From JBEEJZ01 sp046046915 (lineage in GTDB: Bacteria > Pseudomonadota > Gammaproteobacteria > Burkholderiales > Burkholderiaceae_C): a DNA stretch of 64,000 nucleotides. Positions 62,677 to 64,000 of the stretch are shown here, piece by piece (the stretch's first letter is position 1; each line of letters opens with the position of its first letter). Made by a program: the position numbers and the translations under genes. Under the pieces are notes generated by a model. The model made no database searches. It saw only the letters and a list, made by a program, of their open reading frames with translations, and was not told the origin of the DNA. The stretch is from NCBI GenBank assembly GCA_046046915.1, contig JBJOIT010000009.1, positions 9,483-73,482 of the forward strand, written 5' to 3'.

Positions 62677-64000
62677 TCAAGGTGCCTTTCCCGCCTTTTT
62701 GGCAAGCAACTTGGCCAGCGACACATGGGGCTTCTTGGGATCGTGCGCCCGCTTGGCTACAGGCTTGGGCGCTGTCTTGCGCGGGCGCGCCTTGGCGTAG
62801 CGCTTGAGCGGTACCAGGCGTGCCTGCTCCAGCAGCCACTGCGCCATGACGAGCGCGCTCAGGCCGTTGAAGACCTCCCAGTCCTCGGGCTCGACAGCTT
62901 GGCCTGGATCTCGGCTCCATGCGCGGCGCGCAGCGCCGCCTTGACCACGCCCAGCACGTTGAAGACTACCATGGCGCAGGCCAGCGCAAACAGCGCTGCG
63001 GGCGGGTAGCTCAGCGTGTTGACCTCGCAGCGCAGTTGTACGGTCAGGTGCAGGAAGGCGCGCTCGATGGTCCAGCGCTGGCGGTACAGCCGGGCCAGCG
63101 TGGGCGCATCGGCCACGCTCTCGGGCACGGTGCTGAGCAGGTACAGCTCGCTCTCGCCGTGGCGCGTGGGCGCGTCGAGTTCGACCCGTATGCGCCGCAG
63201 CTTGACGCCCTCGCGCCCGTCGGGGCGGGGCTTGAGCTGCACCCACTGCTCGCTCACGACGCTGTCGGCGCCCTCGGGCCGCGCCTGCCCCCGCATCGCC
63301 TCCAGCGGCTTGACGCGCAAATGGTCGTGCTCGCGGATCAGCGAGTACGCGCCTCGGTCCTCCAGCTCGCCCAGGAAGCCCTCGGTGCAGAAGTTGCGGT
63401 CCGCCAGCCACACCTGGCGCGCACCCACCAGCGGCCCCACCTGCCCCAGCAGCGAGCGCTCCTGCGCGTGCCCGTCCTCGCACGGCACGATCGCCTCGAT
63501 CGTCTCGCGCTGCGGATCGAACACCACCAGCGCCTTACCCGGCAGCGGCGCGGCCGTGCTCGTGCGCGTGACTTTCAACCGATGCTGACGCCCGTTCAAG
63601 CAGTTGCCGTCGAGCACCCGTACCGGCAGCCCCGCCAGCACCTCCACCGCCGCCCCGGGCAGGGCATCGATCACCTCGCGCGAGCGCTGCGCCGCAAAGC
63701 TCACCAGCGCCGCCGAGGTACTCGGCTCCAGGCCGTTGAGCTTGTTGTACACCGACGCCAGCGACACCCCCACGTCGGCCTCGGCCTCCAGCCACGCCGC
63801 CCGGATCGAGCCGCTTTGGCGCAGCACCACCTGCGTCATCAGCTCGAACAGGGTCGAGAAGAGCAGCTTTCTCGTGTACTGCTGCTGCGCCACCGTCTCG
63901 AACCAGCGGTCGAGCTGCGTCGCATCGAGCTCGCGCTGCAGCAGCGCGCGCATCATCACCGGCAGCGGGGCCTTCTCCGCGAAGCGCTTGAGGAGGGGGC
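62677..64000 (-). pseudogene. IS4-family transposase with -1 frameshift, 5' end outside window
   Basis: The upstream frame extends past the window edge (PLLKRFAEKAPLPVMMRALL reads through 63960-64000). DDE residues are in VLDGNCLNG, LADRNFCTEG and the YxxRWxIE block (LYRQRWTIERAF), so it is an IS4-type transposase. Near 62895 the frame shifts by one base: HGAEIQAK continues as VEPEDWEVFNGLSALVMAQWLLEQ in the other frame, ending at 62677. This looks like a one-base deletion. The terminal inverted repeat cannot be fixed without the other end. It lies 39 bp after galE. Confidence 0.8.

Noticed and set aside
62880..62910. Programmed -1 frameshift in the transposase
   Set aside because: No X-XXY-YYZ slippery heptamer or downstream structure was seen; a one-base deletion is simpler.

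Overview
The window is about 64 kb of GC-rich, densely coding chromosomal DNA. It most likely comes from a betaproteobacterium of the Comamonadaceae (Burkholderiales; Rhodoferax/Polaromonas-like). That placement is an inference from gene content: a fused indolepyruvate ferredoxin oxidoreductase, a urtABCDE urea importer, a YhdP/GlnE divergent pair, PhoX, a DctS/DctR-like two-component pair, Tct transporter genes and DUF3422. It also rests on a dispersed palindromic repeat that I associate with this group. No phage, plasmid, CRISPR or rRNA genes are visible. One tRNA (Leu, CAA) is present.

Layout: 0-8 kb holds housekeeping genes (valS 3' end, a TusA-like protein, murI, cysM, tRNA-Leu, an SDR protein, an iron-sulfur flavin reductase, DUF3422) and tctAB. 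8-11 kb holds an orphan GspE/PilB-type ATPase translationally coupled to a spermidine-synthase-like gene. 11-17 kb is the urea importer urtABCDE, transcribed leftward from a near-perfect sigma-54 promoter and bracketed by two direct copies of the repeat. 17.7-24 kb holds the fused ior gene and, divergently, a SulP anion transporter followed by a class III cyclase fused to a PilZ domain. 24-30 kb holds a porin, a phytase-like secreted esterase and a PhoX phosphatase with a Pho box. 30-43 kb holds a DMT exporter, a methyltransferase, mltA, a small membrane protein, a two-component system, yhdP and glnE. 43-50 kb is a TetR-RND efflux operon. 50-62.6 kb is a galactoside utilisation locus: a LacI regulator, a binding-protein ABC transporter, GH4 and GH36 alpha-galactosidases, a GH42 beta-galactosidase and galE, arranged around a divergent control region with two matching operator-like sites. 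62.7-64 kb is a frameshifted IS4-type transposase running off the window end.

The most striking non-coding feature is a roughly 0.5-0.6 kb repeat present three times (about 10.8, 17.1 and 42.8 kb), all in the same orientation. Each copy is an inverted pair of diverged units with long terminal inverted repeats. Small internal hairpins keep their stems while loops vary between copies, and stem bases covary between the two halves. Borders lie at or close to stop codons, and glnE ends inside one copy. The most interesting protein-level observation is the SulP transporter plus class IIIb cyclase-PilZ pair, which would link anion transport (possibly bicarbonate), cyclic nucleotide synthesis and c-di-GMP binding.
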